53,065 bases of DNA from a virus. Below, piece after piece: positions 38,390 to 47,598 of this stretch. Position numbers and translations under genes: made by a program. Each line of letters starts with the position of its first letter. Positions within the stretch are counted from its first letter, which is position 1. The notes under the pieces are model-generated. The model was given only the letters and a program-made list of their open reading frames with translations. It was not told the origin of the DNA and did no database searches. The stretch lies in the IMG/VR virus record IMGVR_UViG_3300031999_000029, positions 1 through 53,065 of that record. One strand, 5' to 3'.

Positions 38390-38902
38390 ATGCCGGGCAA
38401 GGTCGCAAACACACTCATCAACGGGCTCGCGAGCATGGGCATCTTTTCTACCGAGCCCGCTGCGATCCAAGGGTGGACGAACGCTTGGAATACCTACTTC
38501 ATCGACGCGGTGTGCAACGGCATCCCGATCAATGCGGCAATTTTGCCAGTAGCGAAATCCGCGATGATTGGCGCGCTAGCCGGGCTCTCGGGCTCTATGG
38601 GCACGACTATTTTGCAGGCTGCGATCTTTGCCTGGTGGGGAGCGCTCGCGCCGCCGGCATCGGTCTTTGCCGGTGCGTTGGCGATTGTTCCGCCACCGGG
38701 GCTTGCTGCCGTCAAGGCCGACATCGAAGCGGCGGCGAACTACAACCGCGACAACAAACTGTCGACGAATGCGGCATTCACGAACATCGTGAGCGGCGGG
38801 GTTCCGCCGCCACCGGGTATGCCGAATCTTGGCTTGCACATTTTGAACCTAACCGGAGCATTGGCGACCTTTCCTCTCGGAATCACGGCGCCGATTTTAT
38901 AG
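38390..38902 (+). CDS. Hypothetical baseplate-region protein
   Basis: 170 residues, Ala/Ile/Pro/Gly-rich with hydrophobic helices (SAMIGALAGLSGSMGTTILQ and WWGALAPPASVFAGALAIV) that could be membrane-active or packed in the baseplate. Ends PLGITAPIL. Lies between spike and gp25-like genes. Not recognised; a tail-tip membrane-interacting protein is possible. Confidence 0.6.
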   Translation: MPGKVANTLINGLASMGIFSTEPAAIQGWTNAWNTYFIDAVCNGIPINAAILPVAKSAMIGALAGLSGSMGTTILQAAIFAWWGALAPPASVFAGALAIVPPPGLAAVKADIEAAANYNRDNKLSTNAAFTNIVSGGVPPPPGMPNLGLHILNLTGALATFPLGITAPIL

Positions 38903-38911
38903 GAGAGACCG

Positions 38912-39757
38912 ATGACGTTACAACTTGGTTGGGGTCTCGACCCGTACGGCACCGGAGGATTTGGCTCGGCGCCGTCAGTCGTCGGCGTGAGTTTCGTTTC
39001 GGCGGTAGCTTTGAGCACGAACGAGGTGCGCGTCACGCTGTCGGCCGAGCCTCTTCACACGGTGTCAGTGGGAGAGGGCGACGCCTTCAACCCGAACACG
39101 TGGACGGTGCAGCGTCTCGACACGCTTGAATTTTTCAACGTCGTTCGCGTCGACGAAATCTCGCCGACCGTCTACAAGCTGACGGTGTTGCAGCCGTTCG
39201 GCTCGGCTCTAGTGGCTCACCAAGTATCTTCGGCGACGCTACGCGACGCCGGCGGCGGGATCCTATTGCCTCCTCGAAAAGCGAATTTTGCGGGGGCGTT
39301 AGCAGAAGAGACCGCGACACCAGATGCGAAACTCGCAAGCCAGAACGCGCAAGTACGAGACGTCGCCAATCCGCCGCTTCCCGTCAGCGCTCCGGATTTG
39401 ATCGGTGGCACGCTTGTGGTCGGCGCGTCCGGCGACTACGAAAACGTGTCCGGTTCGGACCTGCTTCGGAAGCTGATCATTCGTAGATTGATTACTATGC
39501 CCGGAGACTTCTTTCATCTCCCCGATTACGGAATCGGGCTACGAGTGAAAGAGCCGATCCCGTCCGGGGATTTAGTGAAGCTCAAGGCCGACATCGATCA
39601 GCAAGTGTTGGCCGAGCCCGAAGTGAATAACGTGAACACTTTCCTCTCCCTCACAACCGATAACGTGCTATACGTGCAGGTTCGGGCGCAGTTGAAAAAC
39701 ACGGGTCAACAAATAGAGATCGGCGTGCCGATACCTACCTCCGGAGTTGTACTATAG
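38912..39757 (+). CDS. Baseplate wedge protein with gp25-like C-terminal domain
   Basis: 281 residues. The first half is beta-rich and Ig-like (VVGVSFVSAVALSTNEVRVT, FNVVRVDEISPTVYKLTVLQ). The second half fits gp25/gpW-type wedge proteins: LLRKLIIRRLITMPGDFFHL (about 185-204), then DYGIGLRVKEP and VLAEPEVNNV, the 'r.l.t..ge......yG......' pattern. So this is a fusion of an extra domain to a gp25-like unit. GGAGAGACC precedes the ATG. Confidence 0.72.
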   Translation: MTLQLGWGLDPYGTGGFGSAPSVVGVSFVSAVALSTNEVRVTLSAEPLHTVSVGEGDAFNPNTWTVQRLDTLEFFNVVRVDEISPTVYKLTVLQPFGSALVAHQVSSATLRDAGGGILLPPRKANFAGALAEETATPDAKLASQNAQVRDVANPPLPVSAPDLIGGTLVVGASGDYENVSGSDLLRKLIIRRLITMPGDFFHLPDYGIGLRVKEPIPSGDLVKLKADIDQQVLAEPEVNNVNTFLSLTTDNVLYVQVRAQLKNTGQQIEIGVPIPTSGVVL

Positions 39758-39766
39758 GAGACAGCC

Positions 39767-40975
39767 ATGCCGGACTTTCCGTCGTTCAATGACTTGTTTC
39801 GACTCGGGCGCGATGAAGTGCTCGTGCGCAACGCGCGCATCTCTCGTGAAGCAGTCGAGCGAGACGGCATGGACGCCAACATTCTTGTGGCTGCCGCCGC
39901 CGCCATGGCTGACGAAGTCGTGGGCCAACTCACCGATTTGTCGGCCGCTCTCTATCTCGATTCCGCTACGGGTACGGCTCTCGATCGTCTCGTGTTCGAT
40001 CGATACGGCATGACCCGCAAACCGGCGGCGGCGTCGTTCGTGTCCGTGTCGTTCTCGACCACGGTGGCGAGCCCGACCACGTTCACGATTCCGACCGGAA
40101 CGATCGCGCAGACGGCGCAAGGCGTGCAATTTGTAACCATCGAAGACTCTATTTTCTTGGTCGGCACCGTCGGTCCGTTGGTTGTCGGAGCCCGCAGCGT
40201 GCTCGCTGGTGCCACACAAAACGTCATCATCGGTTCGATCAACAGCGTCGTGAGCACGATTCCGAGTGCCGCGAGCGATCTCGTGGTCACGAACCCTCTC
40301 GCCTCTGCCGGTGGCGACGACTCTGAAAAGGACGAGGCGCTTCGCGATAGGGCGCGACGTTTCTTTGCCGCCGCACGACGCGGCACCAAAGACGCCGTTG
40401 AGGCGGCGGCTTTGGGTGTTCCAGGGGTGCGAAAAGCGAGCGCGTTCGACGTGATCGATTCGCTTGGGCGCCCGGCGCGGTTTTCATTGCTGTCGGTCGC
40501 CGACGCGTACACAGAGCAGTTTGCGGACTACAGCACGGTGCCGCCACGCTATCAGTTGCAAAGTCAGCTCTTGACGTCCGCCGTCTACGACGCTCTCAAC
40601 AAATATCGAGCGCTTGGGATTTTCGTTCAGGTGACGGTTGCCAACGTCATTTTGCAGCCTGTGCAGCTCGCCCTCACGTTCTTAGCCGGAGTCGATGTCA
40701 ACCTCGCGTCGCTTCAGGCCCGCGCCGCCATTGTGACCTACATCAATTCGTTAGCTCCAGGGAAGCCGTTTCTCGTCGTCGACGCGAGCGCGGTGTTACG
40801 AACCATTCCCGGTCTCGTATATACCGGTACAGAGCTTTTGAGCCCGGCGGGAGACATCGTCGCCAAGCCGCTTCAAGTGATCCGCGCTTCTCTCGGGTTG
40901 GTGAGCGCTCTCGCGGCGCAAACCAATCTTCCGATCATCACCGGGACCAATCCGGATGCGTACTCGCTCGCGTGA
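39767..40975 (+). CDS. Baseplate wedge protein, gpJ-like
   Basis: 402 residues; TAGGAGACAGCC precedes the ATG. It shows the gpJ order: N-terminal helices, ATGTALDRLVFDRYGMTRKP (about 66-85; 'g..Ld.la...g..R'), a beta domain with VASPTTFTIPTGTIAQT and GVQFVT, then GDDSEKDEALRDRARRFFAA (about 185-204; 'DdE.r.Rl'), and GVPGVRKASAFDVI. gpJ-type proteins link the hub to the fibres in the baseplate periphery. Confidence 0.85.
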   Translation: MPDFPSFNDLFRLGRDEVLVRNARISREAVERDGMDANILVAAAAAMADEVVGQLTDLSAALYLDSATGTALDRLVFDRYGMTRKPAAASFVSVSFSTTVASPTTFTIPTGTIAQTAQGVQFVTIEDSIFLVGTVGPLVVGARSVLAGATQNVIIGSINSVVSTIPSAASDLVVTNPLASAGGDDSEKDEALRDRARRFFAAARRGTKDAVEAAALGVPGVRKASAFDVIDSLGRPARFSLLSVADAYTEQFADYSTVPPRYQLQSQLLTSAVYDALNKYRALGIFVQVTVANVILQPVQLALTFLAGVDVNLASLQARAAIVTYINSLAPGKPFLVVDASAVLRTIPGLVYTGTELLSPAGDIVAKPLQVIRASLGLVSALAAQTNLPIITGTNPDAYSLA

Positions 40976-40982
40976 GGATTGA

Positions 40983-42146
40983 ATGGCCGAGATTTCTAAC
41001 CCGATCGTAGCCCTTACGGAACAGGATTTTTTGGACCTGATCGATCGGGTGTTTCCCGAGCACTATCTTGCGCCGTTGAAATCTCCGGGGCCGGGATATG
41101 AAATCCTCCAAGCCTACGCAAAAATTTTCGCCCGAGCCTCTCGCGCCATCGAAATTGCCGGCCAGAACGCGCAAATTGCCACGGCTGCGAGCGGTTCAAA
41201 AGCGACCGGGACGGTGTTTTTGTCTCGGCCGTCGCCTCATCCGGACGGGATCGCGGTAGTGGTCAAAGCAGGTTCGACCGTCACGTGCAGTATCGGTGGG
41301 CAAGACTTCGTGACGCTGCAAGATGTCGCCTTCGGGCCGACCGACTTGGGTCCGTTCTCCGTGCCAATTCAAGCGATCTCCGTGGGCTACGAATGGAACG
41401 TAAAGGGGAGCGTGCTGACTGCTTCCGGGGAGACGCTGCCGGGGGAGATCGATACGATCAAGGTGTTGATCGAAGCGCCAGACTACGGAGACACCACGAT
41501 CACCGTTTCCCAAACCACGGACACGACTGGCGGAACCGACGCCGCTCTCGATGCGCTCGGAAGCGATCGCGGATTGTTGCGTCTCGTGAATGAAACCGAT
41601 GCCGCCTACAGGGCTCGTTTGCGAGCGCTGCCAGACACCGTCAGTCCCGAGGCTTTTTTTCGTGTGATCACCACTCTACTCGGAACGTATGGCGCAGGTT
41701 TCGACATTATCGAGACGTGGCAAATCACCTACCAAACCTGTTGGGACGCTCCGACGCAAACAATTTCCGGGTCTCTTTACGATCCGAATTTGTTCTGCTA
41801 CGACGATCCTCGCAACCCTTATCCGTTTCGCAACCGATGGCTTGACGAATCAGACTTCCGTGGCGGAATCGTTGTCGTGGTCGAGTCGATTCAGCCCTTG
41901 ATAGACACCGGAATGGTGTGGGACGACGCCGCGATCAACGCGGCTGCCTTGATGAGCGTTGCTTCTGGTGGCAAACGCTCCGTCGGTGCGTGGGACGTGC
42001 CGAGCAATCTCGGCTTCGGCTTCCTTCAGGGGGGCTTCGATGGGTTCGACCTTCAACTCCAATCCGTGTATAAAGGGCTACTCGACACCCTTCGTCAAAT
42101 CGTGGCGGCGGGGGCGGCGGTAGCAGTAGAACAGAGAGGGCAATAA
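40983..42146 (+). CDS. Second gpJ-like / gpI-like baseplate protein
   Basis: 387 residues. Shares with the previous protein the pattern of an N-terminal helical part (AYAKIFARASRAIEIAGQNA), a beta domain (GIAVVVKAGSTVTCSIGGQD, then FVTLQDV) and a helical LRLVNETDAAYRARLRALPD (about 200-219), where E-x-D-A-x-Y-R-x-R-L matches the wedge family. The C-terminus is different and probably holds the next fibre protein. Stop overlaps the next ATG by one base. Confidence 0.72.
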   Translation: MAEISNPIVALTEQDFLDLIDRVFPEHYLAPLKSPGPGYEILQAYAKIFARASRAIEIAGQNAQIATAASGSKATGTVFLSRPSPHPDGIAVVVKAGSTVTCSIGGQDFVTLQDVAFGPTDLGPFSVPIQAISVGYEWNVKGSVLTASGETLPGEIDTIKVLIEAPDYGDTTITVSQTTDTTGGTDAALDALGSDRGLLRLVNETDAAYRARLRALPDTVSPEAFFRVITTLLGTYGAGFDIIETWQITYQTCWDAPTQTISGSLYDPNLFCYDDPRNPYPFRNRWLDESDFRGGIVVVVESIQPLIDTGMVWDDAAINAAALMSVASGGKRSVGAWDVPSNLGFGFLQGGFDGFDLQLQSVYKGLLDTLRQIVAAGAAVAVEQRGQ

Positions 42147-43261
42147 TGGCAAACAACGCTTTTGACCGTACCATCATCAACACGAGAGAGCGCCCGGCGT
42201 CTAGCGACATCAACCGATTGGTGTCAGAATCCGATCGCACTCTGCGCGAAGTGCTCACTCAAATCTTCTTGAGTCGCGCAGTCATCTACCCCGACGATGC
42301 GGCAGCCCCGATCACCGGATTCGTCGGTGGCGGTTTCAAAACAAGACCGGCAGGTCCACCGGCTATGGCAGCCGTAGTCAAGGCCGGAATTGGTTTTGTC
42401 TATGATCCAGCGACGGCATCAGACATCAACGGCATCTCGGGAGTGAATGACCTTTCGCAGTGGAAGCCCATCACTCTGAACGCCGATCACCAATTCAACT
42501 TGCCTGCTGCGCCGTCGGCGCCCAACACTCGAATCGACATCATTGAGGTCAAAACGAACCGCTTGGTGGGCGAACCAAGTTCCAGAGACGTCCTCAACAT
42601 CAGCACAGGCGTGTTCGATCCCGCCTCCGTTAATAAAACCCTGTCTTGGAGTCTCGACAACAATATCGGACAAGTGACCGATCCGGCACAGTCGACAGCC
42701 GCCCTCAGTCTCAAAATAGGAGTAGCAGGAAACCCGGGCCTGGAGCCGAGCCCGTCCGCTGGTTACACTAAAATTTCGCGCATCAATGTGGGGAGTGCGC
42801 CAATCACAACACTCGATGCCGACACAATAGTAGACTATCGCCGGATGCTTTGCCCCGGAGGCACCGGACAATTCGCAGCCATGATCACTATGGCAGCAGG
42901 GGGAATCCCTGTGATTATGACGCGGCTCCACGCACCGCCAGGATTGGTGGTCTCTGCGGTGGGCATCAGCAACAACCCTGTTTCTGTCGAGTTGTATTTC
43001 TTCCCCGGTGACGCCACAATCGCGTCCCCTTTGTGCGTTGCGAACGCGATTGCTGCGGGGACTATTCAGACAGCGACCATAGGATTGTCCGCAACCGGGT
43101 TGGTGGATTCTGTCATTCAATCGGCGGTGGCGGGCGTGAACGCTTCGCCACAAGTGAAGGTCGCCATAGGGCAACCCTACTGGAAATTCCTACTTTACTG
43201 CGTCGCAAACGGAGCCGCTACTCTTAATTCGTTTCAAGTCGTCGGCCACATGATGCTGTAA
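42146..43261 (+). CDS. Tail fibre / baseplate-attached structural protein
   Basis: 371 residues. Begins MANNAFDRTIINTRERPASS followed by DINRLVSESDRTLREVL, a helical start, then a beta-rich body with IDIIEVKTNRLVGEPSSRD and ISRINVGSAPITTLDADTIV. Such proteins with a central 'RiDivv....' block follow gpI in several phages and join fibres to the baseplate. The exact family is uncertain. Confidence 0.6.
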   Translation: MANNAFDRTIINTRERPASSDINRLVSESDRTLREVLTQIFLSRAVIYPDDAAAPITGFVGGGFKTRPAGPPAMAAVVKAGIGFVYDPATASDINGISGVNDLSQWKPITLNADHQFNLPAAPSAPNTRIDIIEVKTNRLVGEPSSRDVLNISTGVFDPASVNKTLSWSLDNNIGQVTDPAQSTAALSLKIGVAGNPGLEPSPSAGYTKISRINVGSAPITTLDADTIVDYRRMLCPGGTGQFAAMITMAAGGIPVIMTRLHAPPGLVVSAVGISNNPVSVELYFFPGDATIASPLCVANAIAAGTIQTATIGLSATGLVDSVIQSAVAGVNASPQVKVAIGQPYWKFLLYCVANGAATLNSFQVVGHMML

Positions 43262-43276
43262 CAGAGAGACATACCC

Positions 43277-45652
43277 ATGACGCAAGCTCGCATTGAGATC
43301 AATGGCACACCCGGAAGCAACGATGCGTTGCCGATTAACGCACTCGTGCAGCTTTCCAACGACGACAACCTCGGCGAGCTGACATATTTGTGGTCGATCC
43401 TCGATCAGCCGCCCGGCCCTGTCGATTCCTTGAGTGCGACGAACATTGAAAACCCGACGTTCACACCAAAGAAAGAGGGTTCGTACCTCCTTCAGTTGAT
43501 CGTCAACTTCGGCCTGCCAGACGAGAAGATCGATAAGGCCATCGTTGGAATCCGACAACTCAAGACGCTTGAGCGCATTCCCGCAGCCGGCGAAACGGTT
43601 GAAGTGGATCTTGCGGACGGGTGGGCCTCCGCGATGAATTCCCTTCTCCGTCGCATCGACGCGCTACTTTCCGATCCCGGCTCCCTCGTCGGAGAGAACA
43701 CGTCGGGAGGGGTGCTCACGCACGGCGATGTGGTTCGCGTCACAAGCGGAGCAGTCATCAAAGCCGGCTTGCCCGGCCAAGAAACGGTTCCCGGCTTCAC
43801 AAAAGCGCTCGCCAGCTCCCTCGACAATATGGACGAGTTGTTGTGCGTGGTGGAAGGCGACGTTGCCGGCAATCTCAGCGTGTCGGCCGGCGAGCTTGCC
43901 AAGGTCCGATACATCGGGCGCATCGCAACTGTTCCCCTCGGCTCCGGTGCGATAGGCGATCCTGTCTACGTGAGCAACACCGCGACCTTGAGTGTCTCCC
44001 CGGGTTCGTACCGCCGCCAGGTTGGCAGCATCATGTCGGTAAGCGGAGGCAACCGCGACGTGTGGTTCGATGGTGTGGGCGGCGCGGACATCACCCCTAT
44101 TGACCGTGCGTACATGCTTTATGGTGCTCCTTCCAGTGGAATGTTAAACGCCCATCGGTTTGATGGGAACAACGCCACGCCAGGCGCTACCGTAGGCGTC
44201 CCCTACGTGTTCAAGGCCGGTGACGCGGCAACTGTCGCGCTCGTGGCCAAGCGGTTCAACGCGGGCGGGGCAGATCCTTTCCAGGTACAGACCGAAGCCG
44301 GTGTGCCACTCACGTGGTTCACGGCAGCGGGCAACCTCGATCTGAACCTGAAAGAGCTGTACCGTTCAGTGATTCGCTCGCCCGCTGATGCCACTGTAGC
44401 AAACATCGTCAAGCGTTGGAGCGGTACGCAAACCGCCGATCTCTCGCAATGGCAAGATGAGCTTGGCACCGCGCTTCTGAAAGTAACCTCGTCCGGGGCC
44501 TTGACCCTCATCGCGTCCGACTTGGACGCCAACACGAAGCGCGTGGTGAACCTTTCGGATCCGGCGCTGGCCCAAGATGCTGCGACGAAAGCCTATGTCG
44601 ATTTACGCCCCGTTCAGAACTACATCGAGAATGGCGGCTTCGATTTCTTTCAACGGTATGAGAGGACAACTTTGAGTTTGACCAATGTGCGGGCGGTGGG
44701 GTTTCACGCGGATCGCTGGTCGACGTTCAACGCCCCTACCGTTGCGGTTCAAGGTGGCGATAGTGGCCCTTATGTGCTCTCGTCCGTCGAACGGGACGGG
44801 TCGGGAGACTTGCAAGGGATAGCCGTACGATGTACGGGCGGCACGGTGCCGAAAACGTACTACACCACGCAAGAAATCAATCGCGACTACATGAGCAAGT
44901 TGGCGGGGCAGCCGACAATTTTCACATTCAAAGCGCGGCGCACGTCGGGAGGCCCCACTACAATCACGGCGAGGGTCGCGTCGGCCACCGTTTTCAACCC
45001 GTCTGCCGCCACTCCGGACTACCCCACCACTCACCAGCAAGACGCGCTCGCTTCCTTCACGCTGACGACGAGCTGGCAGACGTTCTCTTTGGTTGTTCCG
45101 GCATTTCGCGCCGGCATTTCCGGCGTGTCGATTCAGCTCTACTACACATTCGCTACCACGAGCGCCTCTGAGTACGTGCAGATCCGGCAGGCGATGTTGG
45201 CAGTGGGTGCGCTCGTGCAGCCGTGGGTGAGGTGTGCTCGCGTGTATAGAGAAGAGCTAGGGCTGTGCATGGCGTTTTTCGAGAAATCTTTTGAGGCTGC
45301 CGATTGGTACACGGCAGTAGCGAGCTACCCCCCTCCATACTCAAACAATGAGTCGATACACGAAACGGTATTTCTACCGATCGCAATCGCAAACGGGCAA
45401 ATCTTGCCTATCGTTCCCCCGCGTTTCCTCGTGCAAAAATCGAGACCCCCGAGCGTTGCCGTGTACTCGGCCGTTGTCGGTTCGGCGAACACCGTGTACG
45501 ACGTCGGCGGCGCTGCCACTCGGGCCATAATAGTGTCGAACATCAGTCGAAGAGGATTCAATCTTCTCAGTAACCAAGGCCCTCCGTCCTACACGCCCGC
45601 ATCCCCGAACATTTGTCGATTCCATTGGACCGCTTCGGCCGAATATGTGTAG
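43277..45652 (+). CDS. Large tail fibre / adhesin
   Basis: 791 residues, the longest product here. Residues about 1-85 form a PKD/Ig-like domain (LTYLWSILDQPPGPVDSLS, FTPKKEGSYLLQLIVNFGLP). Then come a linker region, a beta part (GDVVRVTSGAVIKAG, GDPVYVSNTATLSVSPGSYRR), a short 'KRVVNLSDPALAQDAATKAYVD' segment typical of fibre shafts, and from about 460 a carbohydrate-binding-like domain (FDFFQRYERTTLSL, IFTFKARRTSGGPTTITARV, SEYVQIRQAMLAVGALVQPW). It probably recognises the host surface. Confidence 0.78.
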   Translation: MTQARIEINGTPGSNDALPINALVQLSNDDNLGELTYLWSILDQPPGPVDSLSATNIENPTFTPKKEGSYLLQLIVNFGLPDEKIDKAIVGIRQLKTLERIPAAGETVEVDLADGWASAMNSLLRRIDALLSDPGSLVGENTSGGVLTHGDVVRVTSGAVIKAGLPGQETVPGFTKALASSLDNMDELLCVVEGDVAGNLSVSAGELAKVRYIGRIATVPLGSGAIGDPVYVSNTATLSVSPGSYRRQVGSIMSVSGGNRDVWFDGVGGADITPIDRAYMLYGAPSSGMLNAHRFDGNNATPGATVGVPYVFKAGDAATVALVAKRFNAGGADPFQVQTEAGVPLTWFTAAGNLDLNLKELYRSVIRSPADATVANIVKRWSGTQTADLSQWQDELGTALLKVTSSGALTLIASDLDANTKRVVNLSDPALAQDAATKAYVDLRPVQNYIENGGFDFFQRYERTTLSLTNVRAVGFHADRWSTFNAPTVAVQGGDSGPYVLSSVERDGSGDLQGIAVRCTGGTVPKTYYTTQEINRDYMSKLAGQPTIFTFKARRTSGGPTTITARVASATVFNPSAATPDYPTTHQQDALASFTLTTSWQTFSLVVPAFRAGISGVSIQLYYTFATTSASEYVQIRQAMLAVGALVQPWVRCARVYREELGLCMAFFEKSFEAADWYTAVASYPPPYSNNESIHETVFLPIAIANGQILPIVPPRFLVQKSRPPSVAVYSAVVGSANTVYDVGGAATRAIIVSNISRRGFNLLSNQGPPSYTPASPNICRFHWTASAEYV

Positions 45653-45661
45653 GAGGCTATT

Positions 45662-45835
45662 GTGAAAATATATTGGCGGTACACTGTGACGGCTGACGGC
45701 GCCATTGCCGTATTGGACGTCGATGCAAACGTCTGGTTTTCGGACAGCTCGGACTTCTACGATCAAATGCTGCGGGAGGTATCGGAGGAAGAAGCCTCCA
45801 TTACCGAAAAGACTGTGCCCCCCGAGGAAGAATAG
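45662..45835 (+). CDS. Small acidic protein (GTG start)
   Basis: 57 residues, MKIYWRYTVTADGAIAVLDV to VPPEEE. TAGGAGG lies seven bases before the GTG and the frame fills the gap between two fibre genes almost exactly. A short beta part is followed by an acidic helix. Possibly a fibre chaperone or accessory; not recognised. Confidence 0.6.
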   Translation: MKIYWRYTVTADGAIAVLDVDANVWFSDSSDFYDQMLREVSEEEASITEKTVPPEEE

Positions 45836-45841
45836 CGAGCC

Positions 45842-46843
45842 ATGCGGATCACACTCACCGGCATCTTGGCAGACGGAACGCCGCCAAAAGCGGGCGTACC
45901 CACCGATCCACGAAAGACTCTGAACGTGCCGAAGGGCACCGACGTGGAGCTGCGAGTGAACATCGTCGGCCAGAACGGGGCTCCGGTAGACCTGTCGAGC
46001 GCCGGCACCGAAGTGCTGCTCACCATCAAGAAGAAGCCGCGTCAGGATTGGCCTCGCGTAGTCAAACAGGGATCTATCTCTGGCAGCATGGCGACATTCC
46101 TGATTGAGCCCGGCGACTTCGCACAGGCACTTCCCGGCCTGTTCGCCTATGATGTTTGGCTCACGAAAGATGGCAGTCGAGATCCTGTGATCCCGACCTC
46201 GCCGTTCAACCTGTTGCATAGCGTCGCCGAGACACCGATCCGCCCGCCGCCGCCGACTGTGCAACTTGTCGCCAACGACACCGAGCCTATGATTCTCGAC
46301 TTCTCGGGAGTCAACATCACGGGTTGGGTCATTGAGGCGCACATCGGCTACATCACGCCGCTCGTGCGAACCGCTGTGCTCACCGATCCTGTCAACGGCA
46401 TCGCAGAGGTGCAGTGGCAGGTTGGCGACTTGCAGCAAGGGGTGTGGGGCGGCGAGATCCGAATCACCAAGCCGGCAGACGGCACGCAAACCTCGGATGA
46501 ATTCATCTTCGACATCCGGCAGTCGATCACAGGCACGAACTATCTGTACTTCGGCGCGAGCTTGCCAGGTGCCGATGATGAGGCGTTCATCAAAGCTCTG
46601 GCGAATCAGCCTCTCTGCTCAAGCCGTCAAGTGGAGTTCAACGTCACGGCAGGCGTCGGAGAGTACATCTACTATGCCGCGCCGATAACCTACGGGTCGC
46701 CGGTGTTCGTGGTCGATGGGTTCGTTGGTGGCTTCAGCCAGGTGGCGACCGTGATGGTGACAAACCTTTCAGGCACTCAGAATTATGGGCTCTGGAAGAG
46801 CGACTATCCGAACCTCGGGCTCACGAATGTGAAGGTGCTGTAG
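45842..46843 (+). CDS. BppU-like baseplate/fibre protein with C-terminal beta domain A
   Basis: 333 residues. Two N-terminal beta domains of the BppU type: VPKGTDVELRVNIVGQNGAP then VLLTIKKKPRQDWPRVVKQG (about 25-85) and a second (VQLVANDTEPMILDFSG, ITGWVIEAHIGYI). The C-terminal 100 residues (YLYFGASLPGADDEAFIKAL, GEYIYYAAPITYGSPVFVVD, GFVGGFSQV) recur at the end of the 51801 protein. BppU-type domains attach receptor-binding parts to the baseplate. Confidence 0.68.
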   Translation: MRITLTGILADGTPPKAGVPTDPRKTLNVPKGTDVELRVNIVGQNGAPVDLSSAGTEVLLTIKKKPRQDWPRVVKQGSISGSMATFLIEPGDFAQALPGLFAYDVWLTKDGSRDPVIPTSPFNLLHSVAETPIRPPPPTVQLVANDTEPMILDFSGVNITGWVIEAHIGYITPLVRTAVLTDPVNGIAEVQWQVGDLQQGVWGGEIRITKPADGTQTSDEFIFDIRQSITGTNYLYFGASLPGADDEAFIKALANQPLCSSRQVEFNVTAGVGEYIYYAAPITYGSPVFVVDGFVGGFSQVATVMVTNLSGTQNYGLWKSDYPNLGLTNVKVL

Positions 46844-47589
46844 TGCCTGTTGAAGTCATCAGCACAATCATCCCGAAGAATGCCGGCAGCTTCCCGGTTG
46901 TGGAGGACGTCAACATTCTTGGTGGCTGGCACATTGTCGCCACGCTCACAGACCGAGATTTGATCCCAAGCCTTCGCCGCAAAGAAGGGATGCCCGTCTA
47001 CGTGGTCGCCAACGGGCTCGTCTACAAGCTCACGGGCGGGATTGCGAACACGAATTGGGTTTCGTGGCTGAACCTCTCGGCTATCAGCGCGCACCTTGTC
47101 GATGTGAACAACCCGCACGTCACGACGCTGGAACAAGCGCGAGTGGCTGGCGCGACCCTGGCCGGCGACATCAACATGGGGGCGCACGGTGTCGAGAACA
47201 TCGGCATCGGTTCCAACGATCAAGCCGCAGCGCAGCGGCGATGGGTGCTCGACCGGCTGGCTGGTGGCTACGCACCGTCACTGTCACCGCTGAATCGCGG
47301 GATGCAGGCGACCGTCACCTTGGCCGACAACAGCCTCGCGTGCATCACGCCAATTCTTGCCGCGCCGCCTGTGAACGCCTGGCTCGTCGTGATGGTGAAC
47401 GGCGTCGGCTACCCAATCGGGAACGGGACAAAGGCGGGCGTGCCGTGCTATTTCAGTCACGACGGTGGGCTCACCGCAAGAGCGACAGGCGCGATTGTGA
47501 CAGGTGACTTGCTCTATTGGAACGGTTCTGTGGCCGGGTTTCAACTTGGCGTGACAGACCGAATTGATTTCATCTTCGAGGCCCTGTAG
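46843..47589 (+). CDS. Fibre protein with duplicated N- and C-terminal modules (GTG start)
   Basis: 248 residues; GTG overlaps the previous stop by one base. Residues 1-72 match the start of the gene at 52558 (43 of 72 identical: KNAG-x-FP, VEDV, LGGW, GGI). A shaft-like middle (ATLAGDINMGAHGVENIGIG) follows. The C-terminal ~80 residues (VNGVGYPIGNGTKAGVPCYF to GSVAGFQL) match the end of the 47599 protein (41 of 58 identical in the core). A fibre assembled by module shuffling. Confidence 0.7.
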   Translation: MPVEVISTIIPKNAGSFPVVEDVNILGGWHIVATLTDRDLIPSLRRKEGMPVYVVANGLVYKLTGGIANTNWVSWLNLSAISAHLVDVNNPHVTTLEQARVAGATLAGDINMGAHGVENIGIGSNDQAAAQRRWVLDRLAGGYAPSLSPLNRGMQATVTLADNSLACITPILAAPPVNAWLVVMVNGVGYPIGNGTKAGVPCYFSHDGGLTARATGAIVTGDLLYWNGSVAGFQLGVTDRIDFIFEAL

Positions 47590-47598
47590 GAGATTCTG